A stretch of DNA of 64,000 bases, taken from contig AP018318.1 of NCBI GenBank assembly GCA_003990705.1, positions 4,839,501 to 4,903,500 of the forward strand, in the 5' to 3' direction. The position numbers were made by a program, and so were the translations under genes. This stretch comes from Nostoc sp. HK-01. GTDB taxonomy: Bacteria > Cyanobacteriota > Cyanobacteriia > Cyanobacteriales > Nostocaceae. Shown here piece by piece: positions 1 to 9,482 of the stretch. Every line of letters starts with the position of its first letter. Positions within the stretch are counted from its first letter, which is position 1. The notes below the pieces were generated by a model, which did no database searches, had not been told where the DNA came from, and worked only from the letters and a program-made list of their open reading frames with translations.

Positions 1-1333
1 TTCCCAAACGAGCTACAGCGACTCGCTGTGTCAGATTATCTTGCTCTGCTATGACGAAAATTGGTGTAGTAGGAAACTGTTGTTTGAGTTTATTCAGCGA
101 TTTTAAACTCTTTGGCATCGATGTTTGCTCATTTAAATAGAGTAAAATCACCTTGGGCAGTTGAGAAACTTGTTGCTGAACACTCTCCCAATTCCCAGCT
201 ACTTCTATCTCCATTCCCCAATTTGCAGCTTCGGTTTTCAGTTGGTAAGTAAAAGATTCATCATGGATAGCCAGCACCAAAGGAAGTTTCATCGGTGTAA
301 ATTGCTCAACGGTTACGGGTTTGGGAGGTTGAGTGAGTGTTTCTTTGATTTGACCAATTAGTTGTGATAGTTGAACCGCATCCTTTGAAGTTAAATTTTT
401 ATCCGTAATTAGTAAATGTTCAATAGCTTGGGCGAACTTTGAGCCTGTTGCGTAGCCAAAAGAGCCTAGTGTTCCGGCTAGTTTGTGTGCTTCGTTACTA
501 GTTTGCTGCCGTAATTCAGGCGACAATAATCCTTTATGTAAAGCTTGTTCAGCCTGCTCTAGCAAACTTACTCGTTGGATAAATGTATCTTTGTGGCGTT
601 CTATGGCTTTGTTGATTGAAGCGATCGCTGCTAGTTTGTTTGTCTGTTTAGTTGGCGGCGGAGTCTTGAGCCGATAACCCAAACCATAAACTGTTTCTAG
701 TAATTCGGCAGACATTCCCACAGTTTTCAGCTTTTGGCGTAAGTCTTTAATTAAATTAGTGACAGCACCTTCGCTGGGTGAAGCATCTATTGACCAGAGG
801 CGATCAATAATCTCACTGCGGCTAAATACACGCTGTGGATGGCGCAAAAACAGCCCTAGTAAGCTATATTCCTTGGGGCTTAAAGATAGAGGTTGTCCTT
901 GATAGGTAACTTCTGCCGAAACAGTATTGATGCAGAGATTTTCCCAATTCAGCAAACTAGGCGTGAGTTCTGTGTGTCCACGCCGTAATAATGCTCTGAT
1001 CCGAGCCAGCAATTCTGAGATATCGTAGGGTTTAGTGACATAATCATCTGCACCTGCATCCAAACCTTTCACCACATCAACACTGTGATCTTTTGCAGTC
1101 AGCAAAAGAATAGGTTTTTGCATCCCCTGAGCGCGAAGTTGTCGGCAAAGGTTAATTCCGTCCAGTTTGGGAATCAGCAAATCTAACAATATCAAGTCAA
1201 AATTTGACAAGGTTGCTAAAGCTAATCCATTTTGACCATCTGTCGCCAGTTCAACTGTATAATACTCTGCCTTTAGAACCTCACTCAGTACGGTCGCAGT
1301 TGGTAAATCGTCCTCTACCAGCAGAATTTTCAC
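1..1333 (-). CDS. Response regulator REC-wHTH-Hpt-pseudoREC, partial (C-terminus beyond window)
   Basis: Reads from a GTG at 1331-1333 to the left edge with no stop, so the end of the protein is missing. It opens with VKILLVEDD, and the first receiver has phosphoacceptor D51 (LILLDLLIPKLDG) and the KPY lysine. An OmpR-type winged helix follows at about 125-225 (SEGAVTNLIKDLRQKL, YGLGYRL). Next is an Hpt-like helix with H283 (NEAHKLAGTLGSFG) and then a second receiver-like domain whose phosphoacceptor position is Y399 (VILLYLNEQ). The role is probably transcriptional control at the end of a phosphorelay. The Hpt could pass phosphate from a hybrid kinase, and the second receiver looks unable to be phosphorylated. 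It lies downstream of three two-component genes on the same strand, about 830 bases away, so it likely has its own promoter. Domain order is read directly; targets are unknown. Confidence 0.88.
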   Translation of the reverse strand, partial: MKILLVEDDLPTATVLSEVLKAEYYTVELATDGQNGLALATLSNFDLILLDLLIPKLDGINLCRQLRAQGMQKPILLLTAKDHSVDVVKGLDAGADDYVTKPYDISELLARIRALLRRGHTELTPSLLNWENLCINTVSAEVTYQGQPLSLSPKEYSLLGLFLRHPQRVFSRSEIIDRLWSIDASPSEGAVTNLIKDLRQKLKTVGMSAELLETVYGLGYRLKTPPPTKQTNKLAAIASINKAIERHKDTFIQRVSLLEQAEQALHKGLLSPELRQQTSNEAHKLAGTLGSFGYATGSKFAQAIEHLLITDKNLTSKDAVQLSQLIGQIKETLTQPPKPVTVEQFTPMKLPLVLAIHDESFTYQLKTEAANWGMEIEVAGNWESVQQQVSQLPKVILLYLNEQTSMPKSLKSLNKLKQQFPTTPIFVIAEQDNLTQRVAVARLG

Positions 1334-2022
1334 AACTTCTACTACTTACTAATCAATGTATCCACATGATTTCAGTAAAACCAAAAACACTTAATCCTCA
1401 AAGAATTAAGCCCACACTGGAAACGTGTCTTATAATCTTTTGGCTATGACTTTATTTAGCAGACATTTTTTAAGATACATCTGTTTGCTTGATCAAGCAA
1501 GCCTAAATTTTCCATAGTGGAGATATTGTATCTTTTTGGTTACAGAAAGCCTCCGGTGATGCGATCGCTTTGACTTTCTTCTGCTGCTGCAATTACAGAC
1601 ACTTTTAGGATTATACAAGGTAATTTACGCAAATTTGTCATAAATCATCTCGGATACTGCGTACTTGCCCAGTATCGGCTTTTACGGGATTTTTTGAAAG
1701 TCTTTGCTCAAATCTTACATCATTCTCAATAACCGTAAGGTTAATATAGTTCCGTTAAATGCAGATTTAAATCATCTTTTATTGTGTTGAACAGCATCAG
1801 TGATATTGGATGCTAACCAATTTGGCTGAGGATAAACACTCACTTCTGTACTGAAAGTTTTATCGTGGTTTCACTTAGATAGTATCTATGAAAAGTGTGG
1901 TATTTTTTCGCTTTATTAATAGTTTTTAATATTGTTAAATTAACAATATGGCAGGTAAAAGAGTTCAAAGAAAAACTAAGATATAACATCAAAATATCTG
2001 ATTTTGCATTGGGTGATTCTCC
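1334..2022. other. Intergenic region, 0.7 kb, possible short transcript
   Basis: AT-rich DNA between the regulator start and the kinase end. It holds one HIP1 site near 1561 and no ORF longer than 13 codons with a ribosome site. The right edge carries a strong plus-strand terminator although no plus-strand gene precedes it. Confidence 0.5.
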
Positions 2023-2057
2023 GCTCCTAACATTTATGTTAGGAGCTTTATTTTTTT
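2023..2057 (+). terminator. Strong intrinsic terminator on the plus strand
   Basis: A perfect 11-bp inverted repeat (GCTCCTAACAT / ATGTTAGGAGC, 2023-2033 and 2036-2046) is followed by a T-rich tail to 2057. The T-run is on the plus strand only. It therefore ends a plus-strand transcript, yet the neighbouring genes are all on the minus strand. Confidence 0.8.
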
Positions 2058-2162
2058 AAAAATACAAAATAAAATTTAATTTCTTTAAAAATATTGATAA
2101 TTGTTAATTTAACAAAAATGAAAATATTAGAGATATAAAATAATCCCTAATATTTTCATTCA

Positions 2163-3254
2163 TCAACAAGGTAAACAAATACTAACAATAGTTCCTTGAT
2201 CGGGAGTGCTATTAATGGTAAATTCGCCTTGATATATTTTCACTATATGCTGCACAATAGCTAATCCTAAGCCAGAACCTTGTTGTTCATATAACTTTCT
2301 ATTAAATTGAATAAATGCGCCAATCTTATCTATCTCTGCACCTGTCATTCCTTTACCATGATCAATCACATCTAATCTATATTGATAATCATTGACTTGA
2401 CTCAACACTTCAATTTCACTATTTGGCGACGAAAACTTTAAGGCATTATCTATTAATTCTTCAATGATAATACTCAATTTTTCTTGTGGCATTTTCACAA
2501 GAGATTCGACTAATGATAACTTTAAATCTTTTTCTCTGTTTACTATTATCGCTTGCTTAAAACAAGCATCCCTAATAACTGTTTTACTCAGGCAATTATC
2601 TATTTCTTCTTGAATTTGCCGAATTTTTTGGGGATTTCTAGCAATTAGTTCCAGATTACTATATAGTAAAAATCTTTGAGCTAATCTATGCAATCGATTG
2701 GCAGATGTATAAATGGATTCTACAATCTCAATTTCTTCCGATTCATTAATCATATCTGAATGCTCAATTAATAATTGAGACATACCAATAATACCATTTA
2801 AAGGTGTATTAATTTCATGTGGTAATGAGTGAATAATGTTCATTCTTAGTTCATCTAACTTAGCTTGAGATTGACGATCAGTCACAGCTTTTTTCTTGAG
2901 TCGTACAGAAATAGCATTGAGTAATTCTTCTGGGGTAAATGGTTTAGTCAAATAATCATCGGCTCCAAAGTCCATTCCCTGACGGAAATCTGAACGCTCT
3001 GCTTTTGCCGTCACAAATATTAAAGGAATATGGATAGTTGTTTCATTTTGACGCAGAGCAGATAGCACACTGTAGCCATCTAACTCAGGCATCATAATGT
3101 CACAGATAATTAAATCTGGTAATTGTGTTTGAGCAATTTCTAAGCCTATCTTGCCGTTTGGCGCAGACAAAGTTTCAAAATTAGAAAGTTGTAAAATTTC
3201 CAGGATATTTTCTCGAACTTGAGGTTCGTCTTCTATAATCAAAATTGTGTTCAT
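2163..3254 (-). CDS. Hybrid REC-histidine kinase
   Basis: A 363-residue soluble protein. The N-terminal receiver (1-120) has D52 (LIICDIMMPELDG) and K104. A HisKA helix carries H146 in HSLPHEINTPLNGIIG, followed by an HATPase domain with N-box (EELIDNALKFSS), G1 (DHGKGM) and G2 (GSGLGLAIV). All catalytic boxes are present, so it should be an active kinase whose output is controlled by its own receiver. This REC-first order is common in cyanobacterial relays, where a larger sensor phosphorylates the receiver. It lies 108 bases downstream of the REC protein at 3363-4097; their receivers are very alike (both NxxILxLSxFxT followed by CDIMMPxLDGY), which suggests a local duplication. No membrane segment is visible. 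The input kinase may be the large sensor at 4381-8829, but that is inference. Confidence 0.9.
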   Translation of the reverse strand: MNTILIIEDEPQVRENILEILQLSNFETLSAPNGKIGLEIAQTQLPDLIICDIMMPELDGYSVLSALRQNETTIHIPLIFVTAKAERSDFRQGMDFGADDYLTKPFTPEELLNAISVRLKKKAVTDRQSQAKLDELRMNIIHSLPHEINTPLNGIIGMSQLLIEHSDMINESEEIEIVESIYTSANRLHRLAQRFLLYSNLELIARNPQKIRQIQEEIDNCLSKTVIRDACFKQAIIVNREKDLKLSLVESLVKMPQEKLSIIIEELIDNALKFSSPNSEIEVLSQVNDYQYRLDVIDHGKGMTGAEIDKIGAFIQFNRKLYEQQGSGLGLAIVQHIVKIYQGEFTINSTPDQGTIVSICLPC

Positions 3255-3362
3255 CTACGATTTAGAAAGATAAATTATTGCTTTTGGGAATAGAATGACA
3301 ACCCTAATAACATTAAAAATATATACTTATTGAAATAGAGCAATTAAGAAATAGGTTAATCT

Positions 3363-4097
3363 TTACTTACTATGATGTAGTAAATTGAATTTTTGCAAAA
3401 TCTTGGCATTTTCTGGAGTTAATAATGCTTGTAAATTTTTCATTTCATTCAAAAGCATTATTTCCCGATCGTACTCTTCTTGTAAAATCTTCAAGTAGCG
3501 ATCGCGTTCATTATCTGATTGCACCTGCCTCAGCATATACACTGCCATATTAATATTAGAAAGAGGATTACCTAAATCTTGCAAGAGTTTTTCTAAAACC
3601 TCATGACGCATATCTGCTAATTGTTTTGTTTCTTCAATTTTTTGTTGGTTGGACTGAATTTCGTGTTTCAGCTTGATATTTTGTTGACGTTCTTGTTCAT
3701 ACTTTTGTTTCATTAAATTTGGCTTTGCTACCCGTGCCAATCTCATCTCAATTGCCTTCAAAAGTTCCTCTGGAGAAAAAGGTTTTGTGATGTAATCATC
3801 GGCTCCTAATTCCATACCTTGACGTAAGTCACCACGCTCGACTTTTGCAGTCAACATAATGACAGGAATAGAATCAGTTTCTGGGTCTTTCCTTAATGCT
3901 TTGAGTACACCATAGCCATCTAAATCAGGCATCATAATGTCACAGCAGATCAAGTCTGGCTTTTCTGATTTAGCAAGACGTAATCCATCTAAGCCATTAT
4001 TGGCAGAAATGGTTTGAAAATCAGACAAACTTAAAATCTGCTGGATGTTGGAACAGATTTGAATTTCATCTTCAATTACTAATATTTTTGGATTCAT
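3363..4097 (-). CDS. Receiver protein with degenerate phosphotransfer helix and no ATPase domain
   Basis: A 244-residue protein. The receiver (1-122) is complete: D10, D53 (LICCDIMMPDLDG), T83 and K105. A charged coiled coil (about 125-165) leads into a HisKA-like helical pair. In the H-box the histidine position is Q173 (LLQDLGNPLSNIN, compared with the usual [11 protein letters not shown]). The protein ends without N, G1 or G2 boxes, so it cannot be a kinase. It probably acts as a phosphate-responsive receiver with a dimerisation module, perhaps binding a neighbouring kinase. It sits between two kinases on the same strand and its receiver resembles that of 2163-3254. The most likely origin is duplication and decay of a REC-kinase; a purposeful adaptor is the alternative. 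Confidence 0.85.
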   Translation of the reverse strand: MNPKILVIEDEIQICSNIQQILSLSDFQTISANNGLDGLRLAKSEKPDLICCDIMMPDLDGYGVLKALRKDPETDSIPVIMLTAKVERGDLRQGMELGADDYITKPFSPEELLKAIEMRLARVAKPNLMKQKYEQERQQNIKLKHEIQSNQQKIEETKQLADMRHEVLEKLLQDLGNPLSNINMAVYMLRQVQSDNERDRYLKILQEEYDREIMLLNEMKNLQALLTPENAKILQKFNLLHHSK

Positions 4098-4380
4098 TAA
4101 TTTGCTTAAAACATGAATTATATCTACACAGTTGCTTCATACCCATAAAAATAGAAGAACCATTATGAGAAAATTTGCCAAATTAGCATTGAGCAACTTA
4201 GACTTACAGCATTTCACAAAAATCCTGAGATCAATTCTTCGGTTTTTGATTCTTTTCACCTGCTCCTTGCTAACCTGTGGCCTATTTGTATCAAACTTCA
4301 AGTGAAACAGTATTAGTTCCACATAGAATCTCTTTGTTTATGTTTCCCAAAAATTATTTATGAGTAACATCTGGGATCTT

Positions 4381-7300
4381 CTAATTCACTGATGTGACAA
4401 CCAGTGGTAGTTCTACCCTAAATGTTGTGCCAACTCCGACCTGACTGGCGATGGTAATTCTGCCTCTATGCAGGTCTACACATCGGTGAACTATTGCCAA
4501 GCCTAATCCTGTACCGGGGACATTACCAACATTACTAGCTCGGTAAAATGGCTCAAACAGGTTTTGCTGTTCTTCTGAAGAAATTCCAATACCCTGATCT
4601 TCAATCAGAAAAACAGCACTTTTATTTTGCATATATAAATCAATTTGAATATGACTGTTGTTTGGGGAGTATTTGACAGCATTGGAAAGCAAATTGCTTA
4701 AAATTTGCCGCAGCAGTTTTTTATCCATACGAGCCACGAAGTTATCGCTGGCGGAAGAACTATCTTGGGCTTGCAAGCAAAAAACTAAATTATGCTGAGG
4801 AGAACTGAGTTGAATTTCTTCTACTAAGGTATGGCAGAAACTTACTAAATCTAGAGAATTTGGCTCAAAGGCTAATTTTCCAGCTTCAGCTTTATTAATT
4901 AGCAAAATATCATCTAAAAGTTGAGTAGTGTGCTGTACGTAAGTTTGAATGCACTGGAGATGTTTTTGCTTTTGTTGCTCATCGAGTTTATGGCTAAAAC
5001 TTTTTAATATCCCAGCAGAGGAAGCAATCACAGCCAAAGGAGTGCGGAACTCGTGGGATGTCATAGAAATAAACCGAGATTTTAACTCACTCAGTTCTTT
5101 TTCTTTTGCTAAAGCTTTGCAAATATCTGCCTCTGCTTTTTTGCGATCGCTAATATCACGACAGACACAAATTAGATCACCTTGTTCTGAAATCGTTAAC
5201 GAAACTTCTTCTTCAAAATGACTGCCATCTTTTCTTTTAGCAATTGTTTCTCCTCTCCAATGTTTTTGCTGCATCAAAGTTGGAAAAATCTTTGTCTCAA
5301 AACGATGAAATTCTTCTTGCTCGTAGATTTCTGACCAACTTTTACCAATGAGTTCTTCGGGATGAGTATAGCCAAACATCTCTAGATGGGCTTGATTGAC
5401 ATAAGTGTAGATATTGCCACTTAATATCGCAATCCCATCTATGGAAGCTTCTACAGCGGCAAATTGACGTTTTAAATCTTCTTCGGCTTGTTTTTGATGG
5501 CGGATATCTTTAACTATGCCAACCGAATAAATTGGTTTACCAATTACATCTCGAATTAAAGAAACAGTCAAATTAATCCAAATTAGATAACCATTTTTAT
5601 GTAAACACCGCTTTTCAATCGAAAATGTTTCTATCTCTCCTGAAATTAATTTTTGTAAATTCTTTTGATGATAGGGAATATCATCTATATAAGTCACATC
5701 CCTAAAGGTTTTATTCATGAGTTCTGCTTGGCTGTAACCCAAAAATTCGCACAATTGTTGATTAACCTTGAGAAACCGCCCATCTAAAGTTTCTAGTTTA
5801 ATACCTACAGCTGCTTGATTAAAAATTGCTCTGAGTTCAGCTTCACTTTCTTGTAATTCTAAAGTACGTTGCTCAACCCTCGCCTCTAAATCTCGATTGA
5901 GTTGTTGTAAAGCTTCTTGTACTCTTTGTCTTTGAAGTTCGGCAGATGCTCTCGCCGCAAATACTCTCAAAATTCCCTCAAATTTATGGGGGTCAGGTAT
6001 CCGCTTTTCATCTATTATGCAAAGTGAGCCAATTGGGTTGCCAAAATCATCACTTAAAACAACTCCCATCAAACTTTCAGCTGGCTTTGCAGCCCATCTT
6101 GCTTCTGTTGGGAACTGTTGCTGAATTCCCTCAGCACAGTAGTAATATCCTTGCTGGAGTACAATCTCACAAGGAGTTGATGTTGGGTCATAAGAAATAT
6201 TGGGCTGTAACTTTCCATCAGACCAAAATCCTAAAGTGTGGATTTGCTCATCAATTAACTCACTTACCAAAGTGTGGCGGACATCCAAGGTAGAAGAAAT
6301 ATGCTCAACTAAAGCCGGGAAAAAGTCCTGTCCTGTTGTCGAAGCTGTACTTTCTATCAAACTTTGTAAAGCAATTTCCGTTTGTTTTCTTTCTGTAATA
6401 TCTTCAGAAATACCAGTAATTCGGTAAGCTTCTCTCTGGTCATTTTTAATCGGAAAGGCACGGCTGCGAATCCAACGGATTGCACCATCGGGGCGGATAA
6501 TCCGATACTCTTCATCTAATGCACCCTGCATTCGTTTAAATTTATTAGCAATAAATTTTTGGCGATCAATAGGATGGATAGAATTTATAAATATCTCATA
6601 GGATGTATACACTTCTTCTACAGGTCTGCCCCATATTTCTTCAAAAGCAGGGCTAACATAGACAATTTGGGAAAGATCATTTTGAATTTCTGTGATCCAA
6701 AGTGTACTTTTAATATTTTCTGTTAATAAGCGGAATTTTTGCTGACTCTCTCGCAAAGCAGCTTCAGCTTGTTTACGTTCTCGGAGTGCAGCTTGCTGTT
6801 CACTAATATCATTTGTGATGATGACCGCAGATGTAACTTGCTGCTCGTGCCAAATTGGGCCAATCTGAGAATGATAATATTTTAAATTTGCATTAGCGCC
6901 TAAAGCACGGGTTTCATAACTCACAACTTCTCCGTGAGCAAAAACCCGTTCTAAAGCAGAACGTTGAATCTCGCAGTCTTCAGGTAATATATAGTCATCT
7001 ATACTAGTACCGACAACTTCCTCAAGGGATAAATGAGGTGTTTTTTGGTTGATAAAAGAGATTTTCCCCTCAGCATTAACCACTGTTACTATGCTGGGTG
7101 TACTTTTTAAGACAGAACGCAACATAGCTTCCGATTCCGCTAAAGCCATTTCTGCTTGCTTGCGTTCTGTAATGTCTATACCGACAGCAACAGCAGCAGT
7201 GTTTTGTTGATATTTTTGGGCTATGAGTAGGTATTTGCGTGTGATACCGTTAATTTGGGTATCAACAACGCCAGAATCGGCAGCATCTTGCCTATCGAGA

Positions 7301-8829
7301 AAGCAGCGCATAAACTCAGTAAATTGTGGGCTGTTTTGCAGAAACCCTAATTCTTGACCTATAAAGTCTTCGGCATTTAAATTAAAACTCTCAGCTAAAT
7401 GCTGATTTACGCCTAAATAATAGCCATCAGCGCTGACCCAAGAAACAAACCCAGGTACAGCATCTAAAACTGTTTGTAATTGTTCTTTGGCTTGTTGGAG
7501 ATTTTTTTCAGCCTGTTTGTATTCTGTGATGTCCTCAGAAATACACAATAAATATTCTGGTTTTTTGTCTTTGTCATACAGTGGAATTTTAGTAGTATGT
7601 AAAATTCTGCGGCCTAGTTTGGGCGTGTCTATAGGTTCTTCGGCGATGTCTTGGGGTATACCACTGGCTAAAGCTACTTCGTCGGTTAGGCGAGAAAGTT
7701 CTAGTTGTGCTTTAGGAAAGAATTCGTCATCTGTTTTGCCAATAGCTTGCTCGGCTGTGATGCCAAATAGATGTTCGCAGGTATGATTCCAGAGTTTGAA
7801 TTTGCCCAAATTTTTGGGTTTGGCATCTTTGACAAAGACCGCAACTGGCAGATTGTTAATCATTGACTGGAGAAAATTCCGCGTCTGCTGAAGTTCCTCT
7901 TGGGCTTGACGGCTTTGGGTGATATCGATACCTGTACAGACAATACAGTGAATTTCGTTATCTTGATTGAGTAAGACTTTGTTTGACCAAGAAATTAAGC
8001 GGCGATCGCTATCCTTATTGATTAAAATAGTTTCGTAACGTTGGGGAAATTCCCTAACTGCTAAATTTTGAAAAATATCTTGCAGACATTCTGTGATTTC
8101 AGGTAACACCAGTACATCCCAAACCGCTTTTCCTTTAGCCGCCTCAAATGCGTAACCTGTAGCTTGTTCGCAAGTATGATTAAAGCGAATAATTCTGCCT
8201 TGGTTATCTAATACAACCACTAAAGCATCTGTGAGATTAAAAATGGTAGAAATAAAATTACGCTCCAAGCGCAATTCGGCCTCGATGCGTTGGCGTTCTG
8301 CTAGTTTAACTCGCGCATAATTGTAGAGTCCTGCTTGTTGAATAGTAACTGCCAAAAGACTCGTAGGTGTTACTAATCCAATCAATTCCCCTTTTTCCCC
8401 GATAATAGGCAGATGACAAATGCGATATTTCCGCAGCAAATTTAATGCAGTAAAAACATCTTTAAAATCTTCTATCTTCAGTGTTACTAATTCTCTCGTC
8501 ATGACTTCAGCAACACTGATACCTTCCAGATTCATTTTTTCTGCTGTTATTTTAATTAAATCTCGCTGGGTGAGAATTCCCACCAAATGTGAGTTATCTA
8601 TGACAAGAACACAACTGGCAACTTGAGATGTAATATTCTCTATATCTTTACTATCTTTATTTAAGTTAGGTAATGAATTAGTATTTTGGCTGGGCAACCC
8701 CTTAAAATTACTTTGCGCTTCATTGATTAATGCAATCACATCTGGAAGCAGCATCTCAGAGTTAACTATGAGAGGTTGACGGATGATAGTTTGGTGTAGA
8801 TTATCAGGGCTGTGATAGTTAAGAAGCAT
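4381..8829 (-). CDS. Multi-sensor histidine kinase (CBS-CBS-PAS x5-GAF-PAS x2-HisKA-HATPase)
   Basis: A 1482-residue soluble sensor kinase. A CBS pair occupies about 20-165 (GILTQRDL, VAEVMTRELVTL, HLPIIGEKGELIGLVT). Five PAS domains follow (about 185-310, 315-440, 445-560, 565-690 and 695-815), each ending in the PAC signature (DITERKQAE type). Then come a GAF (820-965), a coiled coil and two more PAS (995-1110, 1115-1230). HisKA has H1259 (MTSHEFRTPLAVI), and the ATPase domain ends with [12 protein letters not shown] pairs usually bind adenosyl ligands and PAS domains bind haem, flavin or small molecules; the actual ligands cannot be read here. There is no receiver of its own, so the REC proteins just downstream (3363-4097, 2163-3254) are candidate partners. 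No membrane segments are seen. The start is the first ATG; no strong ribosome site decides it. Confidence 0.92.
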   Translation of the reverse strand: MLLNYHSPDNLHQTIIRQPLIVNSEMLLPDVIALINEAQSNFKGLPSQNTNSLPNLNKDSKDIENITSQVASCVLVIDNSHLVGILTQRDLIKITAEKMNLEGISVAEVMTRELVTLKIEDFKDVFTALNLLRKYRICHLPIIGEKGELIGLVTPTSLLAVTIQQAGLYNYARVKLAERQRIEAELRLERNFISTIFNLTDALVVVLDNQGRIIRFNHTCEQATGYAFEAAKGKAVWDVLVLPEITECLQDIFQNLAVREFPQRYETILINKDSDRRLISWSNKVLLNQDNEIHCIVCTGIDITQSRQAQEELQQTRNFLQSMINNLPVAVFVKDAKPKNLGKFKLWNHTCEHLFGITAEQAIGKTDDEFFPKAQLELSRLTDEVALASGIPQDIAEEPIDTPKLGRRILHTTKIPLYDKDKKPEYLLCISEDITEYKQAEKNLQQAKEQLQTVLDAVPGFVSWVSADGYYLGVNQHLAESFNLNAEDFIGQELGFLQNSPQFTEFMRCFLDRQDAADSGVVDTQINGITRKYLLIAQKYQQNTAAVAVGIDITERKQAEMALAESEAMLRSVLKSTPSIVTVVNAEGKISFINQKTPHLSLEEVVGTSIDDYILPEDCEIQRSALERVFAHGEVVSYETRALGANANLKYYHSQIGPIWHEQQVTSAVIITNDISEQQAALRERKQAEAALRESQQKFRLLTENIKSTLWITEIQNDLSQIVYVSPAFEEIWGRPVEEVYTSYEIFINSIHPIDRQKFIANKFKRMQGALDEEYRIIRPDGAIRWIRSRAFPIKNDQREAYRITGISEDITERKQTEIALQSLIESTASTTGQDFFPALVEHISSTLDVRHTLVSELIDEQIHTLGFWSDGKLQPNISYDPTSTPCEIVLQQGYYYCAEGIQQQFPTEARWAAKPAESLMGVVLSDDFGNPIGSLCIIDEKRIPDPHKFEGILRVFAARASAELQRQRVQEALQQLNRDLEARVEQRTLELQESEAELRAIFNQAAVGIKLETLDGRFLKVNQQLCEFLGYSQAELMNKTFRDVTYIDDIPYHQKNLQKLISGEIETFSIEKRCLHKNGYLIWINLTVSLIRDVIGKPIYSVGIVKDIRHQKQAEEDLKRQFAAVEASIDGIAILSGNIYTYVNQAHLEMFGYTHPEELIGKSWSEIYEQEEFHRFETKIFPTLMQQKHWRGETIAKRKDGSHFEEEVSLTISEQGDLICVCRDISDRKKAEADICKALAKEKELSELKSRFISMTSHEFRTPLAVIASSAGILKSFSHKLDEQQKQKHLQCIQTYVQHTTQLLDDILLINKAEAGKLAFEPNSLDLVSFCHTLVEEIQLSSPQHNLVFCLQAQDSSSASDNFVARMDKKLLRQILSNLLSNAVKYSPNNSHIQIDLYMQNKSAVFLIEDQGIGISSEEQQNLFEPFYRASNVGNVPGTGLGLAIVHRCVDLHRGRITIASQVGVGTTFRVELPLVVTSVN

Positions 8830-9304
8830 TATGTAGATATTTGGAACAAGATAGATGATTTAAGACAAGGTATCAATAATATCTTGGTCTATAAATTTTT
8901 AATACACCTCAGTGTTTTCTATGATAAAAATTAATCTCAAATTTGCCAGGTAAAAATATCAGTATTTGACTCTTTTTATTTTCTGTAAATGTGGTTTAAT
9001 TGATGATATTACTTATTGCAGATAAAGTGTAATCACTAAAGATGTGATGATAAGTAGGTACAATTTATAACTATCACTCTATTTCTTTGCCGATCAAATT
9101 GGTATTTTAGACATTTTTTCAGTTTTTTGTCTTTTTCAAATACCAAAATTAGAGAAAATTAGTATTTGGGTAGTAAAATAGAGAGTCTGATATCCATAGC
9201 ATAAAAATTACTAAACAGATTTTTACATACTCATGTATTTCTGCTAATGGCATTCCTGTAAAATGGTAGTTGTTTGCGGCGTAATGTTAGCAAAAAATGG
9301 TTAT

Positions 9305-9331
9305 AAAAAGCCCCATTTTGGGATTTTTTTT
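9305..9331. terminator. Possible bidirectional terminator
   Basis: A-rich arm, CCC...GGG core and T8 arm form a hairpin (A5-G-CCC, six-base loop, GGG-A-T5). On the plus strand it ends in eight T; on the minus strand the tail is CTTTTTATAA. The minus-strand reading would end the transcript of the 97-residue gene at 9483-9776. The GC core is short, so this is tentative. Confidence 0.4.
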
Positions 9332-9420
9332 GTTTGAACTATTGAGATACATATAGCGGTAGTCAGATATGTTAGAACAACTTGAAAGCTTGAATGCCAG
9401 GAATATTAAGACTTGTCTTC

Positions 9421-9452
9421 CTGCCTTCTGCCTTCTGCCTTCTGCCTTCTGC
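9421..9452. repeat. Heptanucleotide tandem repeat (CTGCCTT)n
   Basis: Four full copies of CTGCCTT plus a partial fifth. Short tandemly repeated heptamers between genes are typical of heterocyst-forming cyanobacteria. Copy number probably varies between strains. Confidence 0.85.
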
Positions 9453-9482
9453 TATATCTCTATTTAGCAGTGTGATTAAGCA

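Larger units (their letters stand above)
8830..9482. other. Intergenic region, 0.65 kb
   Basis: AT-rich spacer upstream of the large kinase. It holds a weak bidirectional terminator-like hairpin (9305-9331) and a heptanucleotide tandem repeat (9421-9452). No ORF with a credible ribosome site was seen. Confidence 0.5.

Noticed and set aside
4137-4322. 61-codon minus-strand frame between two kinase genes
   Set aside because: No ribosome site, odd composition, and not clearly a protein; likely chance.
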